A stretch of DNA of 64,000 bases, taken from NCBI RefSeq assembly GCF_019429535.1, contig NZ_JAHXZM010000004.1, positions 1-64,000 of the forward strand. Reading direction: 5' to 3'. Position numbers and translations under genes: made by a program. Source of the stretch: Sphingomonas citricola (lineage in GTDB: Bacteria > Pseudomonadota > Alphaproteobacteria > Sphingomonadales > Sphingomonadaceae). The notes under the pieces are model-generated. The model did no database searches and had not been told where the DNA came from. It saw only the letters and a program-made list of their open reading frames with translations. Below are positions 1 to 10,489 of this stretch, piece after piece (the first letter of the stretch is position 1; every line of letters begins with the position of its first letter).

Positions 1-2
1 GG

Positions 3-1145
3 CCTTTTGTGGCGATATATCTCGTCGGGGGGGGCGGGCCCGCCCACGGCTGGAACGAGGCGACGGTCGGCATGGTGCTGACGATCGCCGGGATCGTCGG
101 GCTGCTTGCGCAGACGCCCGCGGGCAGTTTGATCGACAAGAGCCGCAACAAGCCGCGCATCGTCATGCTCGCAGCCTTGCTCGTCACGCTGACCAGCGTG
201 TCGCTGCCCTTCGTCCACGGCTTCGCGATGGTGACCGCGACCCAGTCGATCGCGGCGGCGGCGGGCGCGGTGTTCGCGCCCGCGATCTCAGGGATCACCC
301 TGGGGCTGGTCGGACCCAAGCTGTTCGCGAAGCGCGTCGGACGAAACGAGGCGTTCAACCACGCGGGCAATGCGGTGTCGGCCGCACTCGCCGGCGCGCT
401 CGCGTGGAAATTCGGCCCCGTCGTCGTGTTCTGGCTGATGGGCGCGCTGACTGTCGCCAGCATCGTCAGCGCTACGCGCATCCGCAATGACGACATCGAC
501 AATGCCGTCGCGCGCGGCCTCGACTGCGAGCCCGAGGAGGGCTGCGAGGAGCCGAGCGGGTGGAAGACTTTGGTCGAGAACAAGCCGCTATTGATCTTCG
601 CGGTCATCGCGTTCCTGTTTCACCTCGCCAATGCCGCGATGCTGACCTCGGTCAGTCAGTTGCTGGCGAAAAGCGTCGGCAAGGATCAGGCGACCTCGCT
701 GACCGCGGCGTGCATCGTCGCCGCGCAGCTCGTGATGGTGCCGGTCGCGATCGTCGTCGGGCGCAACACCGATAGATGGGGCACGAAGCCGATCTTCCTC
801 GTCGCCTTCGCGTTCCTCGCCGCGCGGGGTGCGCTCTACACCTTCTCCGACAACCCGTACTGGCTGGTCGGCGTCCAGGCGCTCGACGGCGTCGGCGCGG
901 GGATCTTCGGCGCGTTGTTCCCGGTGGTGATCGCCGACCTGACCGAGGGCTCGGGTCGCTTCAACGTCAGCCAGGGCGCGGTCGCGACGACGCAGGGGCT
1001 GGGCGCTGCCTTGTCGGCGACGCTCGCTGGGTCGATCATCGTCTGGGCAGGCTATTCGGCGAGCTTCCTCACGCTCGCCGCAATCGCGGGCGCGGGGCTG
1101 GCGCTGTACGTGGTGGCGATGCCCGAAACGAAGCGCGCGCGGTAA
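3..1145 (+). CDS. MFS transporter, 5' end outside window
   Basis: Inner-membrane major facilitator carrier; substrate unknown. The frame is open to the left edge (Pro-Phe-Val precede the first possible GTG at 9), so the true start and first helix lie upstream. What is visible resembles transmembrane helices 1/2 to 12, with a motif-A-like loop containing GSLIDKSRNKPR near the start, a charged acidic central loop (about residues 160-185, DCEPEEGCEEPSG) between the two halves, and a second motif-A-like segment GRNTDRWGTKP. It ends in a short basic tail. The 93 bp to the next gene carry nothing obvious. Family-level call only. Confidence 0.85.
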   Translation, partial: PFVAIYLVGGGGPAHGWNEATVGMVLTIAGIVGLLAQTPAGSLIDKSRNKPRIVMLAALLVTLTSVSLPFVHGFAMVTATQSIAAAAGAVFAPAISGITLGLVGPKLFAKRVGRNEAFNHAGNAVSAALAGALAWKFGPVVVFWLMGALTVASIVSATRIRNDDIDNAVARGLDCEPEEGCEEPSGWKTLVENKPLLIFAVIAFLFHLANAAMLTSVSQLLAKSVGKDQATSLTAACIVAAQLVMVPVAIVVGRNTDRWGTKPIFLVAFAFLAARGALYTFSDNPYWLVGVQALDGVGAGIFGALFPVVIADLTEGSGRFNVSQGAVATTQGLGAALSATLAGSIIVWAGYSASFLTLAAIAGAGLALYVVAMPETKRAR

Positions 1146-1237
1146 GCGCAACCGCGGCGCAAATCGCATCCGCGGGCATGGCGGAGGCTGACGGGCTGGC
1201 CTAAGATCCGGTCCACACGCCTTTTTCGGATGCCATC

Positions 1238-3262
1238 ATGCGCCATAAAGCCCTGCTCGCCCTCGCCCTCGTGAGTGTCCCCGCCCTCCTCGCCGCGCAG
1301 GCGGCCGCGCCGCGCTACGGCGCGTGGGGGCTCGAATTGCAGAATATGGACAAAAGCGTGAAGCCGGGCGACGACTTCTACGCTTATGCCGAGGGGACGT
1401 GGCTGCGCGACCACGCGATCCCCGCCGACAAGGTCGGTGCCGGATACAATTACGACCTTCCCGACGAGATCGAGGCGCAGGTCCGCCGCATCGTCGAGAA
1501 TGCCGCCGCGCGTCCCGGCGACGCGACCGCACGCAAGGTCGGCGATTTCTACGCCGCGTGGATGGACGCGCCCGGCATCGAACAGCGCGGGCTGGCGCCG
1601 GTGAAGCCGTGGCTCGCGCGGATCGACGCGGTGGCGACGCGTCCCCAGCTCTTCCAGTTGATGATGCGCCCGGGCTATGCCTCGCCGATCAACATCGGGA
1701 TCTCGACCGACGCCGATGATCCGACGCGCTACATGGTCGATGCCGGGCAGGCGCGGCTCGGCCTGCCGACGCGTGATTATTACCTGCTCAGCGGCGAGAA
1801 ATACGACGCGATCCGCCGCGCCTACCGCGCTTACCTGATCCGCATCCAGACGCTCGCCGGCATCCCCGACGCGCCCGCCCGCGCCGACCGCATCATCGCG
1901 CTCGAGACGCGGTTGAGCCAAGACCAGTGGACGCCCGAGCAGCGCCGCGATCCGGTCAAGACGCACAATCCGATGACGCGCGCCGCGCTGACCGAGCTCG
2001 CACCCGAACTCGACTGGACGCCGACGCTCGCCAGCATGGGATTGGGTTCAGCCGAGCGCGTCAACGTGTCCGAACCGAGCGCGGTCGCCGCCGCATCGAA
2101 GCGGATCGGCGACGTGCCGCTCTCGGTGTGGAAGGAGTGGATGACCGCGCGCTTCCTCTCGAACGCCGCCCCCTTCATGCCCGCCGCGTTCGACCAGGCG
2201 AATTTCGATTTCTATTCCAAGACGCTGCGCGGCGTGCCCGAACAGCGCGCGCGGTGGAAACGCGGCATGGCGCTGATCGACGACGCGCTCGGCGAGGCGG
2301 TCGGCGCGATCTACGTCCAGCAATATTGGTCGCCCGCAACGCAGGCGAAGGCGGACGAACTCGTCGCCGACATGCAGGCGGCATACAAGGCCAAGATCGA
2401 AGCCGCGACCTGGATGGACGACGCCACGCGCCGCGCCGCGCTCGCCAAGCTCGCGACCTTCGATCCGCGCGTCGGCCACCCGAAAAAGTGGATCGACTAT
2501 TCGGGGCTGCGCATCAGCCGCACCGATCCGCTCGCCAATTATTTCGCGAGCGCGGACTTCCAGTGGCGCCAGCAGCTCGCGCGCTTCCCCAAGCCGGTCG
2601 ACCGCGGGCTGTGGTACATGACGCCGCAGACGGTGAACGCTTATTATGACCCGACGATGAACCAGATCACGCTGCCCGCCGCGATCCTGCAGCCGCCGTT
2701 CTTCGATCCCAACGCCGACCCCGCGGTCAATTACGCCGAAACGGGCGCGACCACGATCGGGCATGAAATGGGTCACGGCTTCGACGATCAGGGCCGCCAG
2801 TTCGACGAGCGCGGGCGGCTGCGCGACTGGTGGAGCAAGGAGACCGCGGCGAAATACACCGTCCAGGCCGATCGCCTCGCCACGCAGTTCGACGGTTACG
2901 AGCCGATCCCCGGCGTTAGAATCAAGGGCCGGCTGACGCTGGGTGAGAACCTCGCCGATCTGGGCGGGCTGGAGACCGCTTACGCCGCCTACCGCCGCTA
3001 CGTCGCGCGCCACGGCGAGCCCGCGGTGCTCGACGGGCTGACCGGCGACCAGCGTTTCTTCCTCGCCTACGCGCAGGCGTGGCAAGGCAAGCGCCGCGAC
3101 GAGGCGTCGCGCCAGGCGTTGCTGAGCGACCCCCACTCGCCCGACAAATACCGCGTCAACGGCATCGTCCGCAATTTCGCGCCCTGGTACACCGCCTTCA
3201 ACGTCAGGCCCGGCGACGCGATGTACCTCGCCCCGGCTGAGCGGGTCAGCGTGTGGCAGTAA
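1238..3262 (+). CDS. M13 family zinc metallopeptidase (neprilysin/PepO-like), exported
   Basis: Zinc endopeptidase of the neprilysin/endothelin-converting-enzyme family, expected in the periplasm or outside the cell, cutting peptides. An N-terminal signal peptide (about residues 1-23, ending Ala-Ala-Gln-Ala-Ala) is followed by the M13 N-domain ([13 protein letters not shown]) and the C-terminal catalytic domain. The zinc motif HEMGH starts at residue 509 ([14 protein letters not shown]), and the downstream ENLADLGG supplies the third ligand (Glu). Asn-Ala-Tyr (VNAYY), which binds the substrate backbone in this family, is present. Length 674 aa is normal. A second M13 gene lies at 38566-40662. 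It stands alone between an MFS gene and an ABC operon. Confidence 0.95.
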   Translation: MRHKALLALALVSVPALLAAQAAAPRYGAWGLELQNMDKSVKPGDDFYAYAEGTWLRDHAIPADKVGAGYNYDLPDEIEAQVRRIVENAAARPGDATARKVGDFYAAWMDAPGIEQRGLAPVKPWLARIDAVATRPQLFQLMMRPGYASPINIGISTDADDPTRYMVDAGQARLGLPTRDYYLLSGEKYDAIRRAYRAYLIRIQTLAGIPDAPARADRIIALETRLSQDQWTPEQRRDPVKTHNPMTRAALTELAPELDWTPTLASMGLGSAERVNVSEPSAVAAASKRIGDVPLSVWKEWMTARFLSNAAPFMPAAFDQANFDFYSKTLRGVPEQRARWKRGMALIDDALGEAVGAIYVQQYWSPATQAKADELVADMQAAYKAKIEAATWMDDATRRAALAKLATFDPRVGHPKKWIDYSGLRISRTDPLANYFASADFQWRQQLARFPKPVDRGLWYMTPQTVNAYYDPTMNQITLPAAILQPPFFDPNADPAVNYAETGATTIGHEMGHGFDDQGRQFDERGRLRDWWSKETAAKYTVQADRLATQFDGYEPIPGVRIKGRLTLGENLADLGGLETAYAAYRRYVARHGEPAVLDGLTGDQRFFLAYAQAWQGKRRDEASRQALLSDPHSPDKYRVNGIVRNFAPWYTAFNVRPGDAMYLAPAERVSVWQ

Positions 3263-3419
3263 CCGGGCCGAACTAGCGGATGTCGCGTGGGCACCCGCCC
3301 GCGCGACATGCGCCGACTACGACCATCCGATCGCGCGCCTTTCACGTCTGCCCCCTCGTATCCCGCGGCGCGCGTCCTATCTGCGGGCGGTCGCCGAACA
3401 ACGGCGATCAGGGGGCTTC

Positions 3420-4345
<926 letters not shown>

Positions 4346-4349
<4 letters not shown>

Positions 4350-5113
4350 CCCTCAACCTCCACGGCATCTGGGCGATCTACCGTTTCGAGATGGCGCGTT
4401 CGCTGCGCACCTTGTGGCAGAGCCTCGTCGGTCCCGTCCTCACCACCAGCCTGTATTTCATCGTCTTCGGCGGCGCGATCGGCAGCCGGATGCAGAGCGT
4501 CGACGGGGTGAGCTACGGCAGCTTCATCGTGCCCGGCCTCATCATGCTGTCGCTCCTCACGCAGAGCGTCGGCAATGCCTCGATCGGCATCTATTTCCCG
4601 AAGTTCACCGGCACGATCTTCGAGCTTCTGTCCGCACCGATCTCATCGATGGAGCTCGTCATCGGCTATGTCGGGGCGGCGGCGACCAAGTCGGTCGTGA
4701 TCGGCGCGATCATCCTCGCCACCTCGGCCTTCTTCGTACCCGTCGTGGTCGAGCATCCGCTCGCGATGATCGCGTTCCTCGTGCTGACCTCGGTCGCGTT
4801 CAGCCTGTTCGGCTTCATCCTCGGCATCTGGGCGAACAGTTTCGAGCAATTGAACTTCGTGCCGCTGCTCCTCATCACCCCGCTGACCTTCCTGGGCGGC
4901 AGCTTCTACTCGATCGACATGCTGCCGCAGCCGTGGCGCACGGTCAGCCTGTTCAATCCCGTCGTCTACCTCGTCAGCGGCTTTCGCTGGAGCTTCTTCG
5001 GGCGCGGCGACGTCGACATCGCGCTCAGCCTCGGGGTCACGCTCGCGTTCCTCCTCGCCTGCCTCGCGGTCATCGCGTGGATCTTCAAGAGCGGGTGGCG
5101 GCTGAAGAGCTGA
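4346..5113 (+). CDS. ABC-2 type exporter, permease subunit
   Basis: Membrane partner of the preceding ATPase. 255 aa with about six hydrophobic helices and the ABC-2 pattern: a cytoplasmic amphipathic N-terminus ([14 protein letters not shown]), then helices, and the conserved [15 protein letters not shown] followed by [12 protein letters not shown], characteristic of the NodJ/YadH/DrrB permeases. Starts with GTG inside the ATPase stop codon. No third gene follows: the next gene is convergent and ends 13 bp away, so the exporter is a self-contained two-gene operon. Confidence 0.93.
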
Positions 5114-5126
5114 TCGCCGCCCCCTG

Positions 5127-6653
5127 TCACCCCGCAGTCGCGCGCCGGGCTGGGCGTTCGACGTGTCCGCTCAACTGCGCGCCGGCGTCGGGTGCGAAGC
5201 GGCGGTTCCAGATCGTCGCCGCGGCGGAAACCGCGGTGACGACGAGGAAGGCGAGCGTAAAGTCGGCCAGTTGCGGCCGCGCGTGCCCGGCCGTTCGCAT
5301 CCCTACGTGGAGCGACGCTGCACCGACGCAGATGCCCAGCGACAGCATCAACTGCTGGAACGTCGCGTAGAAGCTCGTCGCCGAACTCATCCGCTCGGGC
5401 GGTATCTCGTCGTAGGCGATCGTGTTGTAGGCCGAGAATTGGAACGACATGAAGAAGCCCGAGGTCATCAGCACCGCGAAGATCAGCGGCACCGGCCAGT
5501 CGGGGCGGAACAGCCCGCACACCGCGTAACCCGCGCTCGCGCCCAACCCGCCGACGATCAGGCTGCGGCGAAAGCCCCAGCGGCGCAGCACGCGCGGCGC
5601 CAGCCCCTTCATCGCGAGCGATCCGATCGCCCCCGCGACTGTGATCGCACCGCTCGCCGCCGCGGTCATTCCGAACCCGAGTTGCAGCATCATCGGCAGC
5701 AGGAATGGCTGCGCGCCCTGCGTGATGCGGGTCAGCGATCCGCCGATCACCGACAGGCGGAACGACGGCACCGCGAGCAGGGTGAGGTCGAGGATCGGCT
5801 GCGCCCGGCGGCGCGCGTGACGGATGTACAGCGCGCCCGCGACGAGGCCGACCGCGATCAGCGCGAGCGCGGTCGGCAGCTCGCCCGTCCGGCTCGTCAT
5901 CTCGAACCCGAACAGCAGACAGCCGAGCGCCACGCCCGACAACACGAAACCGGGCAGGTCGAACGGCGCGGGACGATCCTCGCGGATGTCCCCGATGTAC
6001 CGCGTCACCAGCATCACGCCCAGCAACCCGATCGGCAGGTTGAGATAGAAGATCCACCGCCAGTCGAGATAGGTCACGATCGCGCCGCCCACGGGTGGGC
6101 CGATGATCGGGCCGATCAGCGCGGGCATGATCAGCCACGACATGGCCGACACCATGTCCTCCTTCGCGACGCTGCGCAGCAGCACCAGCCGCCCGATCGG
6201 GATCATCATCGCGCCGCCCAGACCCTGCAGGAATCGCGCCGCCATGATGAACGGCAGCGTCGGTGCGATGCCGCACAGGGCCGATCCTGCGACGAAGATC
6301 AGGATCGCGGCACGGAACACCGTGCGCGACCCGAACCGGTCGGCCATCCGCCCGCTCGCCGGGATGAAGATCGCGAGCGCGAGCAGGTAGGAGGTCAGCG
6401 CCGAGCTCATGCTGGTCGCGGGCACGCCGAAATCGCGCGCCATCGTCGGAAGCGCAGTCGACAGGATCGTCGCGTCCATCTGTTCCATGAACAACGCGCA
6501 GGCAATGATCAGCGCGGTGACGCGGTAATTGCGCGGCGTGTGGAGCGGCGCCCCCGCCGGAATCGCGACGCGCGCGATGCCGTCGGCGGCGGGCAGGATG
6601 CCGTCGCGTATCTCACTGTTGATCGAGGCGAGGCCCCGGCGGCGCAATCTCAT
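5127..6653 (-). CDS. MFS transporter, DHA2 (EmrB/QacA-like) family
   Basis: Proton-driven drug or metabolite exporter with 14 predicted membrane helices. Helix 1 carries the family signature (FMEQMDATILSTALP), loop 2-3 has motif A (GRMADRFGSRTVFR) and helix 5 has antiporter motif C (GPIIGPPVGG). An ATG at 6653 gives a 508-aa product with a short soluble N-terminus; a GTG at 6710 would add 19 residues but has no better ribosome site. No membrane-fusion (EmrA) partner lies next to it. Convergent with the ABC permease gene. Confidence 0.92.
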   Translation of the reverse strand: MRLRRRGLASINSEIRDGILPAADGIARVAIPAGAPLHTPRNYRVTALIIACALFMEQMDATILSTALPTMARDFGVPATSMSSALTSYLLALAIFIPASGRMADRFGSRTVFRAAILIFVAGSALCGIAPTLPFIMAARFLQGLGGAMMIPIGRLVLLRSVAKEDMVSAMSWLIMPALIGPIIGPPVGGAIVTYLDWRWIFYLNLPIGLLGVMLVTRYIGDIREDRPAPFDLPGFVLSGVALGCLLFGFEMTSRTGELPTALALIAVGLVAGALYIRHARRRAQPILDLTLLAVPSFRLSVIGGSLTRITQGAQPFLLPMMLQLGFGMTAAASGAITVAGAIGSLAMKGLAPRVLRRWGFRRSLIVGGLGASAGYAVCGLFRPDWPVPLIFAVLMTSGFFMSFQFSAYNTIAYDEIPPERMSSATSFYATFQQLMLSLGICVGAASLHVGMRTAGHARPQLADFTLAFLVVTAVSAAATIWNRRFAPDAGAQLSGHVERPARRATAG

Positions 6654-6841
6654 GGAACGATCCCGGATGCTCGGTCGCCCGCGTGGAAACACGGGTGCGA
6701 TCACGCGCACGCGCGGCGTCGCGCGGCTCGGCGATCTCGACCAATCGGTTGAGCCTCTCCGCCGCCGGCGCCCTGTCCACCGGCACGCACCCGATGCGCC
6801 TCATCGCGCGATTATGCAAATCGCGCGCGTGGTGTCTGCCG

Positions 6842-8488
6842 CTAGCGCGACGCGAGCTCGGGCAGGACGTAGCCCGCCATCCGCTGGCGCAGCAGTTTCT
6901 TGTCGATCTTGCCCGTCGCACCGAGCGGAATCTCGTCGACCACGACGACGTCGTCGGGCATCCACCAGCGCGCGATCTTGCCGTCGAGGAACGCGAGCAA
7001 TTCGGTCCGCCCGCACGTCGCCTCGGCGTGGCGCTGGACCAGCAGGATCGGTCGCTCGTCCCATTTGGGGTGCGCGACGCCGATCACCGCGGCGAGCGCG
7101 ACCTCCGGGTGCCCGACCGCAATATTCTCGATCTCGATCGAGCTTATCCACTCGCCGCCCGACTTGACGATGTCCTTCGCGCGATCGGTGATTTGCATGT
7201 AGCCCGCCGCGTCGATCGTTGACACGTCGCCGGTGTCGAAAAAGCCTTCCGCGTCGAGCACGTTTCCGCCCTCGCCGCCGAAATAGCCGCTGGTGATCGT
7301 CGGCCCCTTGATCTTGAGCCGCCCCGCGGTGCGCCCGTCGTGTGGCAGGCGGTTACCCTCGTCGTCGGTCAGCTTGAATTCGAGCCCGCACACCAGCCGC
7401 CCCTGCATCCCCTTGCGGCGTACCTGCTCGTCGTACGACTGCTCGAGCACCTCGGGGCTGGGCGTCGACAGCGTCGCGAGCGGCGACGTCTCGGTCATGC
7501 CCCAGCCCTGGATCACGTCGACGCCGTATTCGTCCTGGAACGCGCGGATCAGCGCTTCGGGCGGGGCGGAGCCGCCGATCACGACACGCTTCAACGTCGA
7601 GAAACGCGCGCCGCTCTGCCGCAGGTAATGGAGCAGCCCCTGCCACACCGTCGGCACCGCGGCGGAGAAGGTGACGCCCTCGTCCTCGATCAGGCGGTAG
7701 ATCGACTCGCCGTCCATCCGCGCACCCGGCAGCACCAGCTTCGCGCCGACCGCGGGCGCGGAATAGACCACGCCCCAGGCATTGGCATGGTACATCGGCA
7801 CGATCAGCAGCACCGTGTCGCGCGTCGTCAGCGCGAGCGCGTCGGCCTGGAGCGTCATCATCGTGTGGAGATAGTTGGAGCGGTGCGAGTAGAGCACGCC
7901 CTTCGGATTCCCCGTCGTCCCCGACGTGTAGCACAGCCCGCACGCCAGCCGCTCGTCGAACCCGCCCCAGCGATATTCGGTCGGCTCGTCGGCAATCCAA
8001 TCGTCGAACGCGACCGCGGGATAATCGGTCGCGGGCAATTCGGCGGCGGCACACAGGAATACTACTTGCTCGATCCGGGGCGCGGCGGCGAGGAGCGGGC
8101 CGATCAATGGCGCGCACGCCGGATCGGCGAGCAGGATTCGGTCGCCCGCGTGATCGGCGATATACGCGATCTGTTCGGCGAACAGCCGCGGATTAAGCGT
8201 GTGGAGCACCGCGCCCATGTTCGTCGCGCCGTACCAGGCGGCGAGATGGCGCGCGCTGTTCCACCCCATCGTCGCGACGCGGTCGCCCTGCCCGATCCCG
8301 GCGCGCGCGAGTGCGTTCGACACGCGCTTGGCGGTCCGGTGCAGCCAGGCGTAATCGAGCCGCGTCAGGCTGCCGTCACCCTCGCGCGAGACGATCTCGC
8401 GTGCGCCGTGCCACGTCGCCGCATGGTCGAGGAAGCGGTCCACCGTCAGGGGCACGTCCTGCATCAATCCGAACAGCGGCTGCGTCAT
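6842..8488 (-). CDS. Long-chain/medium-chain fatty-acid-CoA ligase (AMP-binding)
   Basis: Activates a carboxylic acid to its acyl-CoA through an acyl-adenylate. The P-loop-like YTSGTTGNPKGV, the GWGMTETSPL adenine-binding motif, the YFDTGDVSTID motif with the ATP-ribose-binding Asp, the hinge DRAKDIVKSGGEW and the C-terminal catalytic Lys in ATGKIDKK are all present. An ATG at 8488 preceded by AGGAGAG fixes the start (548 aa). It lies 5 bp downstream of an acyl-CoA dehydrogenase gene in the same direction, so both probably form a small fatty-acid or related acid degradation operon. Best family match is the FadD/AlkK type; chain length not resolvable. Confidence 0.93.
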   Translation of the reverse strand: MTQPLFGLMQDVPLTVDRFLDHAATWHGAREIVSREGDGSLTRLDYAWLHRTAKRVSNALARAGIGQGDRVATMGWNSARHLAAWYGATNMGAVLHTLNPRLFAEQIAYIADHAGDRILLADPACAPLIGPLLAAAPRIEQVVFLCAAAELPATDYPAVAFDDWIADEPTEYRWGGFDERLACGLCYTSGTTGNPKGVLYSHRSNYLHTMMTLQADALALTTRDTVLLIVPMYHANAWGVVYSAPAVGAKLVLPGARMDGESIYRLIEDEGVTFSAAVPTVWQGLLHYLRQSGARFSTLKRVVIGGSAPPEALIRAFQDEYGVDVIQGWGMTETSPLATLSTPSPEVLEQSYDEQVRRKGMQGRLVCGLEFKLTDDEGNRLPHDGRTAGRLKIKGPTITSGYFGGEGGNVLDAEGFFDTGDVSTIDAAGYMQITDRAKDIVKSGGEWISSIEIENIAVGHPEVALAAVIGVAHPKWDERPILLVQRHAEATCGRTELLAFLDGKIARWWMPDDVVVVDEIPLGATGKIDKKLLRQRMAGYVLPELASR

Positions 8489-8493
8489 GGGGA

Positions 8494-9690
8494 TCAACTC
8501 TCCTGTGGGTGCTGGCTGTCGCGCCAGTCGCGTTTGACCTTTTTCGCGAGGCTCCATTTGTGCACCTCGGTCGGCCCGTCGTAGATGCGGAAGGCGCGCA
8601 CCTCGCGGAACACCTGTTCGACGATCGTGTCGCCGGTGACCCCGGTGCCGCCCATCACCTGCACGCAGCGGTCGGCAATCCGCATCAGTGCCTCCGACAC
8701 CGCGACCTTCGCCATCGAGCTCTCCGCGGTGCCGAGTGCGCCGGTATCGAGCACGTCGGCGCACCAGTCGATCATCAGCTCGGCCTGTTTGAGGTCAATG
8801 AGGTTCTCCGCCAGCATGAAGCCGACCCCCTCGTGGTCGATCAACGGCTTGCCGAAGGCGTGGCGGCGGTTGGCGTAATCGGTCGCGATCTCGTGCGCGC
8901 GCTGGCAGCTGCCCAGCCAGCGCATGCAGTGCGTCAGCCGCGCGGGCGCCAGGCGGATCTGCGCGAGCTTGAACCCCTCGCCCGGATTGCCGAGCATCTG
9001 GTCGGCGGGGATGCGAAGATTGCTGATCCGCACCACCGCGTGGCCGCCGGGCATCGACGAATCGATCGTGTCGAGTACGCGCTCGATCGTGATCGCACCG
9101 GCTGCGTAAGCCTCGGGCAGGTCGACGAGGAACATCGTCGCGCCTGATCCATCGGTGATTTCCGGGGCCTTCGCCATGACGATGCCAACGCGCGCGCCTC
9201 CCGCACCGGTGATGAACGCCTTCCGCCCGTTCACCACCCAATGGTTGCCGTCCTGCACCGCGGTCGTCAGCATCATCGACGGGTCGGAACCCGCGCCGCC
9301 GTCCGCCGCCGGCTCGGTCATGAAGAACGCCGAGCGCGCCTCGCCGCTGACGAGCGGGTCGAGGAAGCGCGCCTTCTGTTCCGCGCTCGCTGCCTTCCCG
9401 AGCAGGTACATGTTGCCCTCGTCGGGCGCCATGACGTTGACTGCGAGCGGACCGAGCGGCGACAGCCCCGCGGCGCGCAACACCTGTGCGGTCTCGCGAT
9501 GCGTCAGGTGACTGCCGTCGTCCAGGATGTGCGGCGTCAGCACCCCCGCCGCGCGCGCCAGCCCGCGCAACTCCTGCACCAGCTCGTCGGACGGGCCGTG
9601 CGCACCGCAGCGCGGGTCGCGCTCGAACGGCGCCACCGTCCCGCGCACGAACGCGGCGACCTTTTTTGCGATGTCGGTTCCGCGGGTCAT
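8494..9690 (-). CDS. Acyl-CoA dehydrogenase family protein
   Basis: FAD flavoenzyme that introduces the alpha-beta double bond into acyl-CoA. 398 aa with the N-terminal helical domain, the FFMTEPAADGGAGSDP flavin-binding loop, and the C-terminal domain ending MGGTGVTGDTIVEQVFREVRAFRIYDGPTE, a FAD/dimer contact region. The ATG at 9690 has an AGGAGC ribosome site. It is the first gene of a two-gene unit with the acyl-CoA ligase 5 bp downstream, so the ligase probably feeds it. Confidence 0.93.
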   Translation of the reverse strand: MTRGTDIAKKVAAFVRGTVAPFERDPRCGAHGPSDELVQELRGLARAAGVLTPHILDDGSHLTHRETAQVLRAAGLSPLGPLAVNVMAPDEGNMYLLGKAASAEQKARFLDPLVSGEARSAFFMTEPAADGGAGSDPSMMLTTAVQDGNHWVVNGRKAFITGAGGARVGIVMAKAPEITDGSGATMFLVDLPEAYAAGAITIERVLDTIDSSMPGGHAVVRISNLRIPADQMLGNPGEGFKLAQIRLAPARLTHCMRWLGSCQRAHEIATDYANRRHAFGKPLIDHEGVGFMLAENLIDLKQAELMIDWCADVLDTGALGTAESSMAKVAVSEALMRIADRCVQVMGGTGVTGDTIVEQVFREVRAFRIYDGPTEVHKWSLAKKVKRDWRDSQHPQES

Positions 9691-9778
9691 GGCGCGCTCC
9701 TGATTGCCGGTTCTGCGCCTCCATGTCCTGTTTCGTTTCGTGTCGCCACCCTCAAGCGCAACATTTGTTGCGCACGGT

Positions 9779-10465
9779 TCAGACGATCCAGCGCCAGATC
9801 CCCGCGGCCCAGCCCGCGAGCGGGATGTGCGCCCAGGTCGCCGCCAGCCACACCACCACGCCGCCGCCTAGCGCGTGCGCGCCCAGCCCACCGATCTGCG
9901 CGCGACCGCGCGCGATCGCGGCGAACGGCAGATAACTCGTCCGCCGTTCCCACTCGGGCCAGAACTCGGGCTGGAGCCGCGCCTTCTTGCGGTCCTGCAA
10001 ATGCGCGCCGACCAGCGCGAGGACGATGATCGCGCCCGCCAGCACGACGTTCGACGGATCGGGATAGACGAGGATGTGCACCCCGCCCCACAACGCGAAC
10101 GCCCACATCATCGGATGCCGCGTGATCGCGTAGACGCCGCGCGCCTCGGGCACCGGCTTCGCCTTGCCGCCCGGATCGGGGAGCGCGGGGTCGCGCACCA
10201 GCGAGCCCATGAACAGCACGCTCGCCACCAGCATGACGATCGTCGCGATCGCCCAGATCGCATCGCCGACCCCCCATAACGGGTCGCTGGCGGGCGCGGC
10301 ACGATAGGCGAGCGCGAGCCAGATCAGCGTCGCGAACGCGACCAGACTGTAGAGGCCGGCGAACCCGCGCTCGCCGACGCGCGCCACCAACGGCGCGCGC
10401 AAGGGGTGCGACAGGAGGAAGTGCGTTCCCACGAACGCGACCGCGGCGACCAGCACTTCCCCCAT
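9779..10465 (-). CDS. NnrU family membrane protein
   Basis: Small integral membrane protein (228 aa) with six or so hydrophobic helices. The N-terminus FVGTHFLLSHPLRAPLV and the RHPMMWAF segment are hallmarks of NnrU, a family first linked to nitrite/nitric-oxide respiration in alphaproteobacteria and also related to isoprenylcysteine-methyltransferase-like membrane proteins. No denitrification genes lie nearby, so a role in nitrogen oxide metabolism is not supported by context. Ribosome site GGGAG precedes the ATG. It lies 24 bp downstream of the POT transporter gene. Confidence 0.85.
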   Translation of the reverse strand: MGEVLVAAVAFVGTHFLLSHPLRAPLVARVGERGFAGLYSLVAFATLIWLALAYRAAPASDPLWGVGDAIWAIATIVMLVASVLFMGSLVRDPALPDPGGKAKPVPEARGVYAITRHPMMWAFALWGGVHILVYPDPSNVVLAGAIIVLALVGAHLQDRKKARLQPEFWPEWERRTSYLPFAAIARGRAQIGGLGAHALGGGVVVWLAATWAHIPLAGWAAGIWRWIV

Positions 10466-10489
10466 GCCCTGCTCCCTTATGCGAGGACC